A stretch of 40,847 bases of DNA, taken from assembly GCA_963204995.1 (NCBI GenBank), contig CAUJKL010000820.1, forward strand, positions 1 through 40,847. Direction: 5' to 3'. This document shows, one piece after another, positions 1-7,969 of the stretch (the stretch's first letter is position 1; every line of letters begins with the position of its first letter). The notes below the pieces were generated by a model that was not told where the DNA came from, did no database searches, and saw nothing but the letters and a program-made list of their open reading frames with translations. The position numbers and the translations under genes are program-made. Source of the DNA: Planctomycetota bacterium (GTDB lineage Bacteria; Planctomycetota; Planctomycetia; Pirellulales; Pirellulaceae).

Positions 1-1319
1 CGTAATCGCCAGGCCTGCTCCAATTGTGACAGTAGGAGTTCTTGGGGAGTGAGCTTGGCGGGAGCCGCTTTCTCGTTCTCGGCAGGCTGTGACTCTGGGC
101 TCACGCCAGCCCCGGCATTTCCCGGCTGCGTTTTCGCCGCACTGGCTTCGGACTCCGCTGGCTGCTTCGTGGTGGCTGGTTTGTCGATTGGCTGGGCGGC
201 GGCTTCCGTCGGGCTTTGTTTGTTTCCGGCAGTCGCTTGCATCATCGCCAACGTCGGTACTCGCCCGAGCGGCCACAATCGCACCGCGGTTTTGTCGCTT
301 TGCTGCTTTTCGCTCGGTTCGCCTTTCTCCTCGATTGCTTCAGTTGGTTCTGGGGCGGGTGCTTTTTCGATACCGGTGACGTCCGTCAAACGAAGCCGGT
401 TCGTGTTCAGATCTCGCGATGGCGGAATGTACCCCACGCCGGCTTGCAGCAGGACGGGAGTCTGCTGGACGTCTAACTTCGAGTCGATCAAGGTTGCACA
501 CCCCACGCGAACGTACTCGTACAACTCGTACAGAGTGACAAACAGGTTACCATCGCCAACGCCCGAGCTATCGGCCGCCCCCGCCAATCCGTCGACCAAG
601 CACTTCCCAAACAGGCTCTGTCGGTCCCCGTACGAAGTCGTACTCACTTGAAATGGCCCCGAGGGCAGCAGTACGAAGAGGTTGGAATCCTTGTTGAGTT
701 TCTTCACATCGGCTTCCAGCAAACGAACAAATTCGTTCACAACCAGACCTAATCGCGGGTCGACGTCGACGCTGGTGGAATCGAGCACGATCAGTTTCAC
801 TCCTTCGCCGGCACTCGCGACATTTTCAAGCAGGTCGGAGACCGCATGCCGCCCCTCGGATGTTGCACCGGGGGTGAGAAAGTCACTGTGTGTCAGATAA
901 GCTTTGCCGTCGTGTGAGATCCCAGGGGAACTGATATACAGGATCAAGTTGTCGCGCGGCTTCGCTAACAGGGTTCGTACTTTGGGGCCCACCTGATCCG
1001 CGAAGTCCGAGTTGTCTCGGATATCGGTCCAGACGTCGCGCGTCCTCAGGATCTCGACCTCAAGCAGTCGCTGAACGTCGTTACGCGCAAAAGGCGTTGT
1101 CGAGACACGGCGGTTGGTGGGCACTTCGATAACGGCCAGATGAGCGTTTCGGTATCCGGTTCCCCGCATCGCCCACCAGTACAGCCCCACTAATCCGAGC
1201 AGCAATAGCGTCAGGAAAATGATGTACGGCTTCCTCGATCCTGCGGCTTTCGATGAGGACTTGGCATACCGCCAGGAGCGTCGCCCCTCTTTCCCGTCAC
1301 GGCTTGCCCTGGGGCTCAT
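1..1319 (-). CDS. Membrane-anchored caspase-fold protein, catalytically degenerate (3' end outside window)
   Basis: The frame reads from ATG at 1319 leftwards with no stop to base 1, so about 439 residues are visible and the C-terminus is missing. A short basic N-terminus is followed by one membrane segment at about residues 33-50 (hydrophobic run ending LYWWAM). The exported or membrane-proximal part resembles a caspase/metacaspase (peptidase C14) core: a beta strand ending ILYISSPG (130-133) where active enzymes have SGHG, then a GKAYL strand, and a strand ending LIVLDSTS (D180-T182) where active enzymes have DxC. Both His (Pro132) and Cys (Thr182) positions therefore look replaced. Residues after about 310 are low complexity, rich in Glu, Lys, Ala and Pro. 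It is divergent from the T6SS cluster, with about 400 bases between. The fold call is moderate; lack of activity is inferred. Confidence 0.6.
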   Translation of the reverse strand, partial: MSPRASRDGKEGRRSWRYAKSSSKAAGSRKPYIIFLTLLLLGLVGLYWWAMRGTGYRNAHLAVIEVPTNRRVSTTPFARNDVQRLLEVEILRTRDVWTDIRDNSDFADQVGPKVRTLLAKPRDNLILYISSPGISHDGKAYLTHSDFLTPGATSEGRHAVSDLLENVASAGEGVKLIVLDSTSVDVDPRLGLVVNEFVRLLEADVKKLNKDSNLFVLLPSGPFQVSTTSYGDRQSLFGKCLVDGLAGAADSSGVGDGNLFVTLYELYEYVRVGCATLIDSKLDVQQTPVLLQAGVGYIPPSRDLNTNRLRLTDVTGIEKAPAPEPTEAIEEKGEPSEKQQSDKTAVRLWPLGRVPTLAMMQATAGNKQSPTEAAAQPIDKPATTKQPAESEASAAKTQPGNAGAGVSPESQPAENEKAAPAKLTPQELLLSQLEQAWRL

Positions 1320-1723
1320 ATTCGTTCTCTCCACACTCGGCAAAAATAATCGTGATCAGGAGTTCAGCTGCGTCCGGGCGCTCGCTTAGATCGTCATCGT
1401 TGAAGTGCATGCCGATGGCCTGAGTTTACCAAACGAGACACCCGATAACAGAGCCAAGGCCAAGATCGTCACGAGGAGTTAGGCAGCGGCTGGTCGAGTT
1501 CACGGAGAGTCCGCGCCGGATTCGCGAAAATGGAGCCACTCCGCTCTTGTGCCTCGCTCGCGCCTGCCTCGTCGCACTTTCCGCAAGCTTTACCGAGTCC
1601 TACACTTGCGGAATTCGCTGAGCATGTTATTCCTATTAACGTCCATGATGATAGGTGCCAAGTCGCTGTGAGGCACGGTGGCTCATTTGGGCGTGTCAGG
1701 TATTACCACAGGTTCGGCTCTGC
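1320..1723. promoter_or_regulatory. Divergent intergenic region upstream of tssK
   Basis: About 400 bases separate the leftward caspase-like gene from the rightward tssK. Short open frames here have no recognisable protein and overlap each other, so I treat it as non-coding. It must hold the promoter of the long tssK-led operon and probably that of the leftward gene, but I cannot point to convincing -35/-10 or sigma-54 elements. Confidence 0.4.
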
Positions 1724-3154
1724 ATGCGTTACTTACCAGTACATTGGTCCGAGGGCATGTTCCTTCGGCCTCAGCACTTCCAGGCGGCGGATCGCCATTG
1801 GAACGAGCTGATTCGAACGTCGCAGCGTTGGGACTCCTACTACAACTACGGTGTTCAATCCATCGAGATCAGCACCGAGGCGTTGACGAACTATCAGGTC
1901 GAGATCACCTCCTGCCACGCGCGCATGCGCGACGGCACACTCGTGGTGCTCGACGCGGGGAACGAACCGGATCGCGTCGGTTTGAAAGAGGCGTTCAAAA
2001 ACGAATCCGAGGTTCTCGTTTATCTGGCGATTCCCAAACTCTCGCTGGGCAGGCCCAATGCGGCAGTCGCTGGCGGTTCGGGCGATCAACGTTACGCGAC
2101 CACGACACTGCCCATCCCCGACGAAGCCGCGGGTGGCAACGATCAAGAAATCAGTTTCCGTTCGTACAACGTCCGGCTGATGTTGTCGACTCAAGACCTG
2201 GCCGGCTTCGAGGTGTTACCCGTCGCCCGCGTCAAGCGAGCCAGCGAGGGCGAGGCAACGCCGCAATTAGACCCGGATTACTTTCCACCGATGCTGTCGA
2301 CTTCGGCTTGGCAACCGTTGGGGTTGGGAGTCGTACGCGGAATTTATGACGTCATCGGTGAGAAAATCGAGGTGCTCTCGGAGCGGGCAGTCCAGCGCGG
2401 GATGACGCTGGCCAGCCAAGAGCCCGGCGACCTCGAAGATCTGATGATGCTCACGGCACTGAATCAGGCTTACGGTTCGCTCGGTTGCCTGGCGTTCGCT
2501 TCCGGCGTGCATCCGCTGACCGCCTACACCGAATTATGCCGGATCGTGGGGCACCTCTCGATCTTTGATCCCAGTCGTCGCGCTCCCGAAGTGCCTCGCT
2601 ATGACCACGATGATTTGGCGAAGATTTTCAAGTGGGTTCGAATCCAGATCGAGCGATTGATTGGCTCGCGGAAGAAGCTCGACTACGCACAACGATTCTT
2701 CATCGGTACCGATCGTGGCATGGAAGCGGCCCTGGATGCCGAGTGGTTGCATTCTGGCTGGCAGTGGCACGTCGGTGTGAAAGCCGACTCGGCAACGGAG
2801 CGCGAGATTCGCGAGTTGCTGCAACCAGGAAAACTTGATTGGAAGCTCGGCAGTAGCCAACAAGTGGACCTGATCTTCAAACACGGGATTCCCGGTGTCG
2901 TATTGAAACCGCTGGATCAACCTCCGCGAGCGTTGCCCGCCCGACAAGGCTGGGTGTTCTACGAATTACGCCGCGATCCCGACAACGCCGCCTGGAAGGA
3001 CGTCCTGGCGACCCAAACGCTGGCGATGCGTTTTACGGAAGACTTAATCAGCAACCTGGCCGAGCTGAAAGGACAGCGGAAGTTGGAGGTATCGGCTTTC
3101 GGTAAACGTAACGTGCTCGAATTCGCCCTCTTTGCTGTGCCGACTCAAACATGA
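1724..3154 (+). CDS. tssK: T6SS baseplate protein TssK (ImpJ/VasE)
   Basis: A 476-residue protein, close to the usual TssK length of about 450. TssK links the T6SS baseplate (TssF/TssG) to the TssL/TssM membrane complex and binds the cytoplasmic domain of TssL. The hallmark is at the N-terminus: PVHWSEGMFLRPQHFQ at residues 5-20, the signature found at the very start of TssK proteins. The ATG at 1724 is chosen because the signature starts five residues in; the frame stays open upstream to 1655 but that extension has no family match. The gene overlaps tssL by four bases (ATGA), pointing to translational coupling. It is the first gene of the rightward T6SS operon. Confidence 0.93.
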   Translation: MRYLPVHWSEGMFLRPQHFQAADRHWNELIRTSQRWDSYYNYGVQSIEISTEALTNYQVEITSCHARMRDGTLVVLDAGNEPDRVGLKEAFKNESEVLVYLAIPKLSLGRPNAAVAGGSGDQRYATTTLPIPDEAAGGNDQEISFRSYNVRLMLSTQDLAGFEVLPVARVKRASEGEATPQLDPDYFPPMLSTSAWQPLGLGVVRGIYDVIGEKIEVLSERAVQRGMTLASQEPGDLEDLMMLTALNQAYGSLGCLAFASGVHPLTAYTELCRIVGHLSIFDPSRRAPEVPRYDHDDLAKIFKWVRIQIERLIGSRKKLDYAQRFFIGTDRGMEAALDAEWLHSGWQWHVGVKADSATEREIRELLQPGKLDWKLGSSQQVDLIFKHGIPGVVLKPLDQPPRALPARQGWVFYELRRDPDNAAWKDVLATQTLAMRFTEDLISNLAELKGQRKLEVSAFGKRNVLEFALFAVPTQT

Positions 3155-3813
3155 CGCCAAGCTTCGCAGCCGCAGTCGATCCGGTTTTTCTGCACGTACT
3201 CGGTCTCCTCGAGCGCATTAGCAATTCGGAGCGTACGACAGCGAGCGAAGAGCGTGTTGCCATCAACAACGCACTCCGCGACGCCGAGGCTCAACTCGGA
3301 CAAAAGCAAGATTGGGAACTCGCCAAGTACGCGCTAGTAGCCTGGATCGATGATGTCCTCCTGGAGGCCCCCTGGGAAGGCCGCAAGTGGTGGAACGAGA
3401 ACGCACTCGAGGTCGAACTCTTCAACACGCGAGACCGAGCCACAACGTTCTATACCAAGGCCAAGGACGCCGCGGCCATGACTCGCCGCGATGCGCTGGA
3501 GGTTTTCTACGTCTGTGTCGTACTCGGTTTTCGCGGCTTGTATCGCGACCAAGCTTCGACCTTCCTGGCCTCTCAGTTGGGTCTCCCTCCGGATTTGGAA
3601 GGTTGGGCCAAACAGGCCGCTAAGTCGATTCAGCTGGCCCAGGGTCGACCGTCGATCACCGAAGCACCGCGTCAAACCGACGAGGGCGCGCCGCCACTGG
3701 AAGGTAAGTATCGGCTGGTCGGTGCTGCCTTGATGGGCGTCGTTTTGACAGCCGTGGCCGCACTGATCTGGCTATTCTTTCTCGGTGGCTCGTGGGGAGG
3801 CACGGCGGCGTGA
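3151..3813 (+). CDS. tssL: T6SS inner-membrane protein TssL (DotU/ImpK), short form
   Basis: 220 residues. The DotU/TssL cytoplasmic domain fills residues 1 to about 160: helical, with the family-typical YALVAWIDDVLLE (62-74) and W-rich WEGRKWWNENALE following. A single transmembrane helix lies near the C-terminus (about 190-213, GAALMGVVLTAVAALIWLFF), so the domain faces the cytoplasm as expected for a tail-anchored TssL. There is no OmpA-like peptidoglycan-binding extension. It overlaps tssK by four bases upstream and the next gene by GTGA downstream. TssL works with TssM to anchor the baseplate in the envelope. Confidence 0.92.
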   Translation: MTPSFAAAVDPVFLHVLGLLERISNSERTTASEERVAINNALRDAEAQLGQKQDWELAKYALVAWIDDVLLEAPWEGRKWWNENALEVELFNTRDRATTFYTKAKDAAAMTRRDALEVFYVCVVLGFRGLYRDQASTFLASQLGLPPDLEGWAKQAAKSIQLAQGRPSITEAPRQTDEGAPPLEGKYRLVGAALMGVVLTAVAALIWLFFLGGSWGGTAA

Positions 3814-5426
3814 GTTTCATCAGTCAATTCATCGCCTTCCTTCTGACGCCCGTCCGCTGGATCTTGGCGCTGCCGATGTGGGTGGTTTCGACGCCGCGTC
3901 GCGTGATGGGACTCTCGTTACCGGCCCGTGCCGCCTTGTTCGTGGCCGTCGTTCTCTTCGGTCTTGTACTAACCGTCGTGATCTCGGTGGCCCTCAATCC
4001 TGATGGCCTCGCGGAGCTGAGAAACTATGTCCAGCGACCGCTTTTCTACATGGCTGTCGGATTATCGATCGTGATTCCCATCATCGTGTTCTTTTGGCTG
4101 CGATTGTGGCTCGAAGGCGATGTCTCGCGATTTCCCGATATCGATGAGGCGTGGAACGCGGGAATGGCGGCACTTCACGAGCAGTCCATTGACATCGGCG
4201 CGATCCCCTTGTTTCTCGTACTGGGGCTGTCCGACGAAAAGACCTGCAAATCAGTCTTCTCCGCATCGAGCCTGGACTTGCTGGTCCGCGACGTCCCAGC
4301 AGGCCGATCGCCGCTTCGTTGGTATGCCGATGAAAAAGGCATCTATCTTGTCTGTTTGGACAGTTCGCGGTTGAGCAAGCTGCACACCTTTGGCGGGAGT
4401 ACGGGCGGACCTAGCACAGGCCACTCGGACATCCGGAGTACGATGCAACCAGCCGGAGACATCCGCGGAACGATGGTTGCTGGCGGATCGATCCGAGGCT
4501 CCGTAGCACCCGTCGCCAACGATAACGATGCCCCCGACGCCGGCGCGATGTTGCGCGGCACGCTGGTGCCGGGCGGTGCCTCCGGGGGCGGTGGTGGACA
4601 CGCTCCTGTTCCCAGTTCCGGGTCGAGCCTGCTTTCTCGACAAGATGCCGAGAATCAGACCGAGCGTTTGGAGTATGTTTGCGAGTTGCTGTCGCGCGCT
4701 CGTACACCCGTCTGCCCGCTCAACGGTGTGTTGGTCGCAGTCCCCCTGCAATCGGTCCAGAACGTTATGGTCGCCAAGGACATTCCCGGCGCTGCACGCA
4801 GTGATCTCGACACGATCCGCGACGCGACGAAGCTCCGCGCGCCGGTGACCGTCATGGTCTCGGGCATGGAAGCGGAAAGCGGTTTCTGCGAACTCGTGCG
4901 TCGAGTTGGCACAACCAAAGCCAAGGCCAATCGTTTCGGCAAGGGCTTTAACGTCTGGAATCCACCGACGGAAGAAAATATGGACGCCTTTTCGTCGCAT
5001 GCCTGCGGTGCGTTCGAGGATTGGGTGTACAGCTTGTTCCGAGAGCGTGATGGGTTAAGCAAGCCACCGGGAAATGCCAAGCTGTATACCTTATTATGCA
5101 GGATCCGCAGCCAACTCCGTGTCCGATTACGGAGCGTTCTCTTGCATGGCTTCAGCTTCAGCCGCGGCGATCAAAAGAAAGAGGACGTGCCGCTGTTGTT
5201 CAACGGCTGTTATTTTGCCGCTACCGGCGACACACCGGATCGTCAGGCATTTGTGAAGAATGTGTTCGAGAAGATGATCGATATGGAAGAGGAGCTGGAG
5301 TGGATGCCCGAAGCCATACGAGAGGATGATCGCTACCACCAACTCGCCCAAATCGGAATGTTCATCGACGCCGCGCTCGTACTTGGTATCGTGGGCATGA
5401 TCGTGTGGAAGATTTTTTACGCCTAG
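3810..5426 (+). CDS. tssM: Shortened TssM (IcmF N-terminal half) with degenerate P-loop
   Basis: 538 residues from a GTG at 3810 that has GGGGAGG (3794-3800) nine bases upstream; an in-frame GTG at 3792 lacks such a site. Hydrophobic segments lie near residues 2-25, 37-60 and 74-96, and a last one at the C-terminus (about 515-535). The region between matches the cytosolic NTPase-like domain of TssM: LFLVLGLSDEKT (K144-T145) sits where active TssM has GPPGSGKT, followed by a WYADEKGIYLV strand, CPLNGVLVAVP and a late FNGCYFAATG strand. The glycines of the P-loop are lost. Standard TssM is about 1,100 residues; the large periplasmic IcmF part is absent. Residues about 207-236 hold imperfect (D/S)IR(S/G)T repeats. 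Confidence 0.82.
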   Translation: MSFISQFIAFLLTPVRWILALPMWVVSTPRRVMGLSLPARAALFVAVVLFGLVLTVVISVALNPDGLAELRNYVQRPLFYMAVGLSIVIPIIVFFWLRLWLEGDVSRFPDIDEAWNAGMAALHEQSIDIGAIPLFLVLGLSDEKTCKSVFSASSLDLLVRDVPAGRSPLRWYADEKGIYLVCLDSSRLSKLHTFGGSTGGPSTGHSDIRSTMQPAGDIRGTMVAGGSIRGSVAPVANDNDAPDAGAMLRGTLVPGGASGGGGGHAPVPSSGSSLLSRQDAENQTERLEYVCELLSRARTPVCPLNGVLVAVPLQSVQNVMVAKDIPGAARSDLDTIRDATKLRAPVTVMVSGMEAESGFCELVRRVGTTKAKANRFGKGFNVWNPPTEENMDAFSSHACGAFEDWVYSLFRERDGLSKPPGNAKLYTLLCRIRSQLRVRLRSVLLHGFSFSRGDQKKEDVPLLFNGCYFAATGDTPDRQAFVKNVFEKMIDMEEELEWMPEAIREDDRYHQLAQIGMFIDAALVLGIVGMIVWKIFYA

Positions 5427-5430
5427 TCCG

Positions 5431-5489
5431 CTTCGTCGTTCAACCGCCACCCGGCGGAGCGCGTGTGCGTGGCGGTGCTGTTCACGAAG
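5431..5489. repeat. Nested inverted repeat between tssM and the next gene
   Basis: ACCGCCAC (5443-5450) is perfectly complementary to GTGGCGGT (5469-5476), and outside it CTTCGT (5431-5436) pairs with ACGAAG (5484-5489). It lies in the 108-base gap after the tssM stop and has no T-run, so it may be an attenuator, an mRNA processing site or a small repeat element rather than a classical terminator. Confidence 0.5.
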
Positions 5490-5534
5490 CATTTTCCGCG
5501 CCGCCGCGGTTAGAATGAGCTGGAGACCCCCAAC

Positions 5535-5918
5535 ATGTCGACCGGAGCTTTCGGACGCGACGACACTCGCGTTGGCGAGAACTTAGAGGGCCGTGAAACA
5601 GCCAAACCTGGGGCGCGAGAACTGCTCGACGAAGTGCTCCAGGAGACGCTCTCGGTCGTGAGCGACTCCGCCCCGCTTAGTACCGAAGACCTTCACAAGC
5701 TGATCGACGTCGTCCGCCGACATGGCGACAGAATCGAGGAAGCTGGCGTCTTCGACCTTGTTCAATGCTTGCTGGGAATGCGTTTTGGCGGTCTAGCGAA
5801 GAACAAGTTACATTGGGACAACGTCGCCCTCGAGATCACCCACAGTCTGCTTGAAGACCCGCCGAGTGATGAGCGGTTGCGCCGGTTTTGGACGCGATTG
5901 TATGAGGCTGCGGGATGA
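5535..5918 (+). CDS. Small protein of unknown function, coupled to the sigma factor gene
   Basis: 127 residues, hydrophilic, with no signal peptide or membrane segment. The start ATG has GGAG (5522-5525) nine bases upstream. Sequence is mostly predicted helix, with charged N-terminal residues and a C-terminal part rich in Trp, Leu and Arg (RRFWTRLYEAAG). I recognise no family. Its stop overlaps the sigma factor start by four bases (ATGA at 5915-5918), so the two are almost certainly co-translated. That coupling would fit an anti-sigma or sigma-modulating role, but the sequence itself does not show this; a T6SS structural accessory is equally possible. Confidence 0.7.
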   Translation: MSTGAFGRDDTRVGENLEGRETAKPGARELLDEVLQETLSVVSDSAPLSTEDLHKLIDVVRRHGDRIEEAGVFDLVQCLLGMRFGGLAKNKLHWDNVALEITHSLLEDPPSDERLRRFWTRLYEAAG

Positions 5919-6607
5919 CAATGGCAGCTGAATCCCCCAAGGCGCTGATTGAAGAAGGCCAGGCGCTGGTACATTCGCTGGCCACGAAGATCGCTCGCAA
6001 TCTCCCGATCCGAGTCGACTTGGACGACCTGATTGCCTACGGCCAAGTCGGACTGGCAGAGGCGGCTCGCCAATTCGATCCAAGTCGGGGAACACAGTTC
6101 ACAACCTTCGCATACTACCGCATTCGAGGGGCTATTTTCGACGGCGTTTCGAAAATGAGTTGGACCAGTCGGGCTCGCTATGCCCGATATCGTGCCGAGG
6201 AAATGACCAACGAAACACTGGCCGAGGCTCACGAGTCCAATTCCGCCGACCTTCCGCTTGCGGAGGAAGCACGCTGGTTCCGCAATGTCACCGAGAAACT
6301 GGCCGTAATCCAGCTGGTTTCCGTCTCTGACGACGGCGAAACGGGACTCCGAGCCTCGGCCATCGAAGATCCTGGCATGTCGCCTGCGGCCTCGGCCGCC
6401 GGGCGCGAGCTGAACAAAAAGTTACATGAATTGGTCGACAAACTGCCCGGACCCGAACGCAGGCTGATTCGCACCGTATATTTCGAGGGGGCGACTTTGC
6501 AAGAAGCCGCCAATCGGCTGGGAATCAGCAAGTCGTGGGCTAGCCGTTTGCATGCAAAAACACTGGAAGAGTTGGCTCGACTGCTTCGCAAGATCGGTGC
6601 CGACTAA
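5915..6607 (+). CDS. FliA/WhiG-like sigma-70 family RNA polymerase sigma factor
   Basis: 230 residues. Region 2 is clear at about residues 35-90, with DLDDLIAYGQVGLAEAA and FDPSRGTQFTTFAYYRIRG, the core-binding and -10 recognition helices in the FliA/SigF style. Region 4 is clear at about 180-225: LIRTVYFEGATLQEAANRLG followed by the helix-turn-helix ISKSWASRLHAKTLEEL. Length and lack of region 1.1 fit the group 3 (flagellar/sporulation-type) sigma factors rather than a housekeeping sigma. It sits inside the T6SS operon, overlapping the 127-aa gene by ATGA and followed by tssA after a short gap, so it probably controls T6SS or effector transcription. Promoter targets are unknown. Confidence 0.9.
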   Translation: MTMAAESPKALIEEGQALVHSLATKIARNLPIRVDLDDLIAYGQVGLAEAARQFDPSRGTQFTTFAYYRIRGAIFDGVSKMSWTSRARYARYRAEEMTNETLAEAHESNSADLPLAEEARWFRNVTEKLAVIQLVSVSDDGETGLRASAIEDPGMSPAASAAGRELNKKLHELVDKLPGPERRLIRTVYFEGATLQEAANRLGISKSWASRLHAKTLEELARLLRKIGAD

Positions 6608-6631
6608 GTCTTGGAACGTGGAGAGCTAAGT

Positions 6632-7732
6632 ATGGCGTCGCCGGAAATACTAGATTTTGTCAGCCTGTTGCGGCCCATTTCGGACGAGTCGCCCTCGGGC
6701 GTGGAACTCAAGCAGGATTCGGCGGGAAGCGCGTTGTACTATCAGGTCAAAGACGGCCGAGACGCCGCAGCGACCGCCGAGCGTGCCCTGGCGAAATTCG
6801 CCATGCTCAGCGACGAGGAAAGGGAGGCTGAAGCCGCACCATCGGCACCTGATTGGCGAACCGTTTTGCAATTATCAACCGACGTGTTGTCGCAGCACTC
6901 AAAAGATCTGTGGGTCGCCGCCTGGGCGATCGAAGCGCTGTGCCGTCTTCACGGCTTTGCTGGCCTGCGCGATGGATTCCGTCTGACTCGCGAGTTGGTG
7001 GAAGGCTTCTGGGACGGGATTCATCCTGCACCCGACGAAGAAGGCTATCTCACCACCGTCGCACAATTGACGGGCTTGAACGGTGATGATTCTGACGGTG
7101 CGCTGATCGCGCCGATCGATAAGATTCCGTTGACGGACGAGACTTCGTTCGGTCGGCTAACCAGCGCTCAATACAAAGACGCGGCGGACGGCAGGGGCGA
7201 AATTTCCCTCGATATATTCGACAAAGCCGCACTGGAAACCTCCCCGGAGTTCTTTCAGGAACTTGTGGATGACATCACACAAGCCCAGGCGGAGTTTGCC
7301 GCGTTGACGGCGGCCCTGGAAGAGAAGTGTGGCGAGAGTCCGGACGGCTACTCGGCTGCTCCGCCGTCATCGCAAATCAGTGGGGCGTTGCGCGATTGCT
7401 TGGATCGCCTGAAGAGCATCGCACGCAACCGGCTCGGGCCGCAAGAGGAGACCGACGACGCCGAGGCGACCGGCGAGTTGGTGGAAAGAGGGGGGGCCGT
7501 CCCCTCGGATCGGAAGACCATGACGCGCGAGGACGCATTTCGACTCCTGCTCCAAGTCTCTGAATATTTCCGCAAGACGGAACCCCATTCACCGGTTTCC
7601 TATTCGCTCGAACAAGCCGTTCGATGGGGCCGCATGTCGCTCCCGGACCTGTTGGGCGAGTTGATTAAAGACGAGTCAGCCCGCGACGAGCTTTTCCGTC
7701 GCGTTGGGATTCCGGATCGAGACGACGGATAG
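6632..7732 (+). CDS. tssA: T6SS protein TssA (ImpA N-terminal family)
   Basis: 366 residues. The N-terminal half has the ImpA_N pattern: LRPISDESPSGVEL (about 12-25), an acidic linker, then the DWRTVLQLSTDVLSQHSKDL and GLRDGFRLTRELVEGFWDGI block (about 73-130), typical of TssA. The C-terminal part ends with an EDAFRLLLQVSEYFRKTEPHS segment, also seen in TssA proteins. TssA primes and caps growing sheath/tube polymers. The ATG at 6632 is preferred to the in-frame TTG at 6611 because GGAGAG (6620-6625) lies six bases upstream of it. It follows the sigma factor by about 24 bases. Confidence 0.9.
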   Translation: MASPEILDFVSLLRPISDESPSGVELKQDSAGSALYYQVKDGRDAAATAERALAKFAMLSDEEREAEAAPSAPDWRTVLQLSTDVLSQHSKDLWVAAWAIEALCRLHGFAGLRDGFRLTRELVEGFWDGIHPAPDEEGYLTTVAQLTGLNGDDSDGALIAPIDKIPLTDETSFGRLTSAQYKDAADGRGEISLDIFDKAALETSPEFFQELVDDITQAQAEFAALTAALEEKCGESPDGYSAAPPSSQISGALRDCLDRLKSIARNRLGPQEETDDAEATGELVERGGAVPSDRKTMTREDAFRLLLQVSEYFRKTEPHSPVSYSLEQAVRWGRMSLPDLLGELIKDESARDELFRRVGIPDRDDG

Positions 7733-7969
7733 ACGGCGGCGTGTCAGTGCAGATTGTTCGCTAAACTGAACTGCTGTTTCGCGCGCCCGCAGGCTGCGCA
7801 AACTCACTCGATATCGCGAACCCAGCAACTCCCAAAAAAACCGTGGCAAGAATGCTTGCCAACGGCTTCAGAATGCCTTACAACCACAAACGTACCGCAT
7901 TTGTGGGGAGCTTGCTTCCCCGAGGCAGTTGCGCGATGCCAAATAGTGTCGTCACAGGAGAACGGTTCG
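7733..7969 (+). promoter_or_regulatory. Structured leader region upstream of tssB
   Basis: This 237-base gap is the largest within the sheath part of the cluster. The tssB frame stays open through it, but the tssB family start and the ribosome site lie at its right end. It contains three neighbouring potential hairpins: GGCAAG/CTTGCC (7845-7850 and 7855-7860), CCACAAA/TTTGTGG (7884-7890 and 7900-7906), and a GGGGAG/CTTCCCC pair around 7905-7921. A seven-A run precedes them. This suggests an internal promoter and/or a structured 5' leader controlling the highly expressed sheath genes. Confidence 0.4.

Noticed and set aside
49-900. Several plus-strand frames at the left edge
   Set aside because: They oppose the long minus-strand caspase-like frame, which has a membrane anchor and coherent fold; the plus frames have no recognisable protein.
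4251-5000. 249-residue minus-strand frame within tssM
   Set aside because: It lies entirely antisense to the TssM domain, with no family features.
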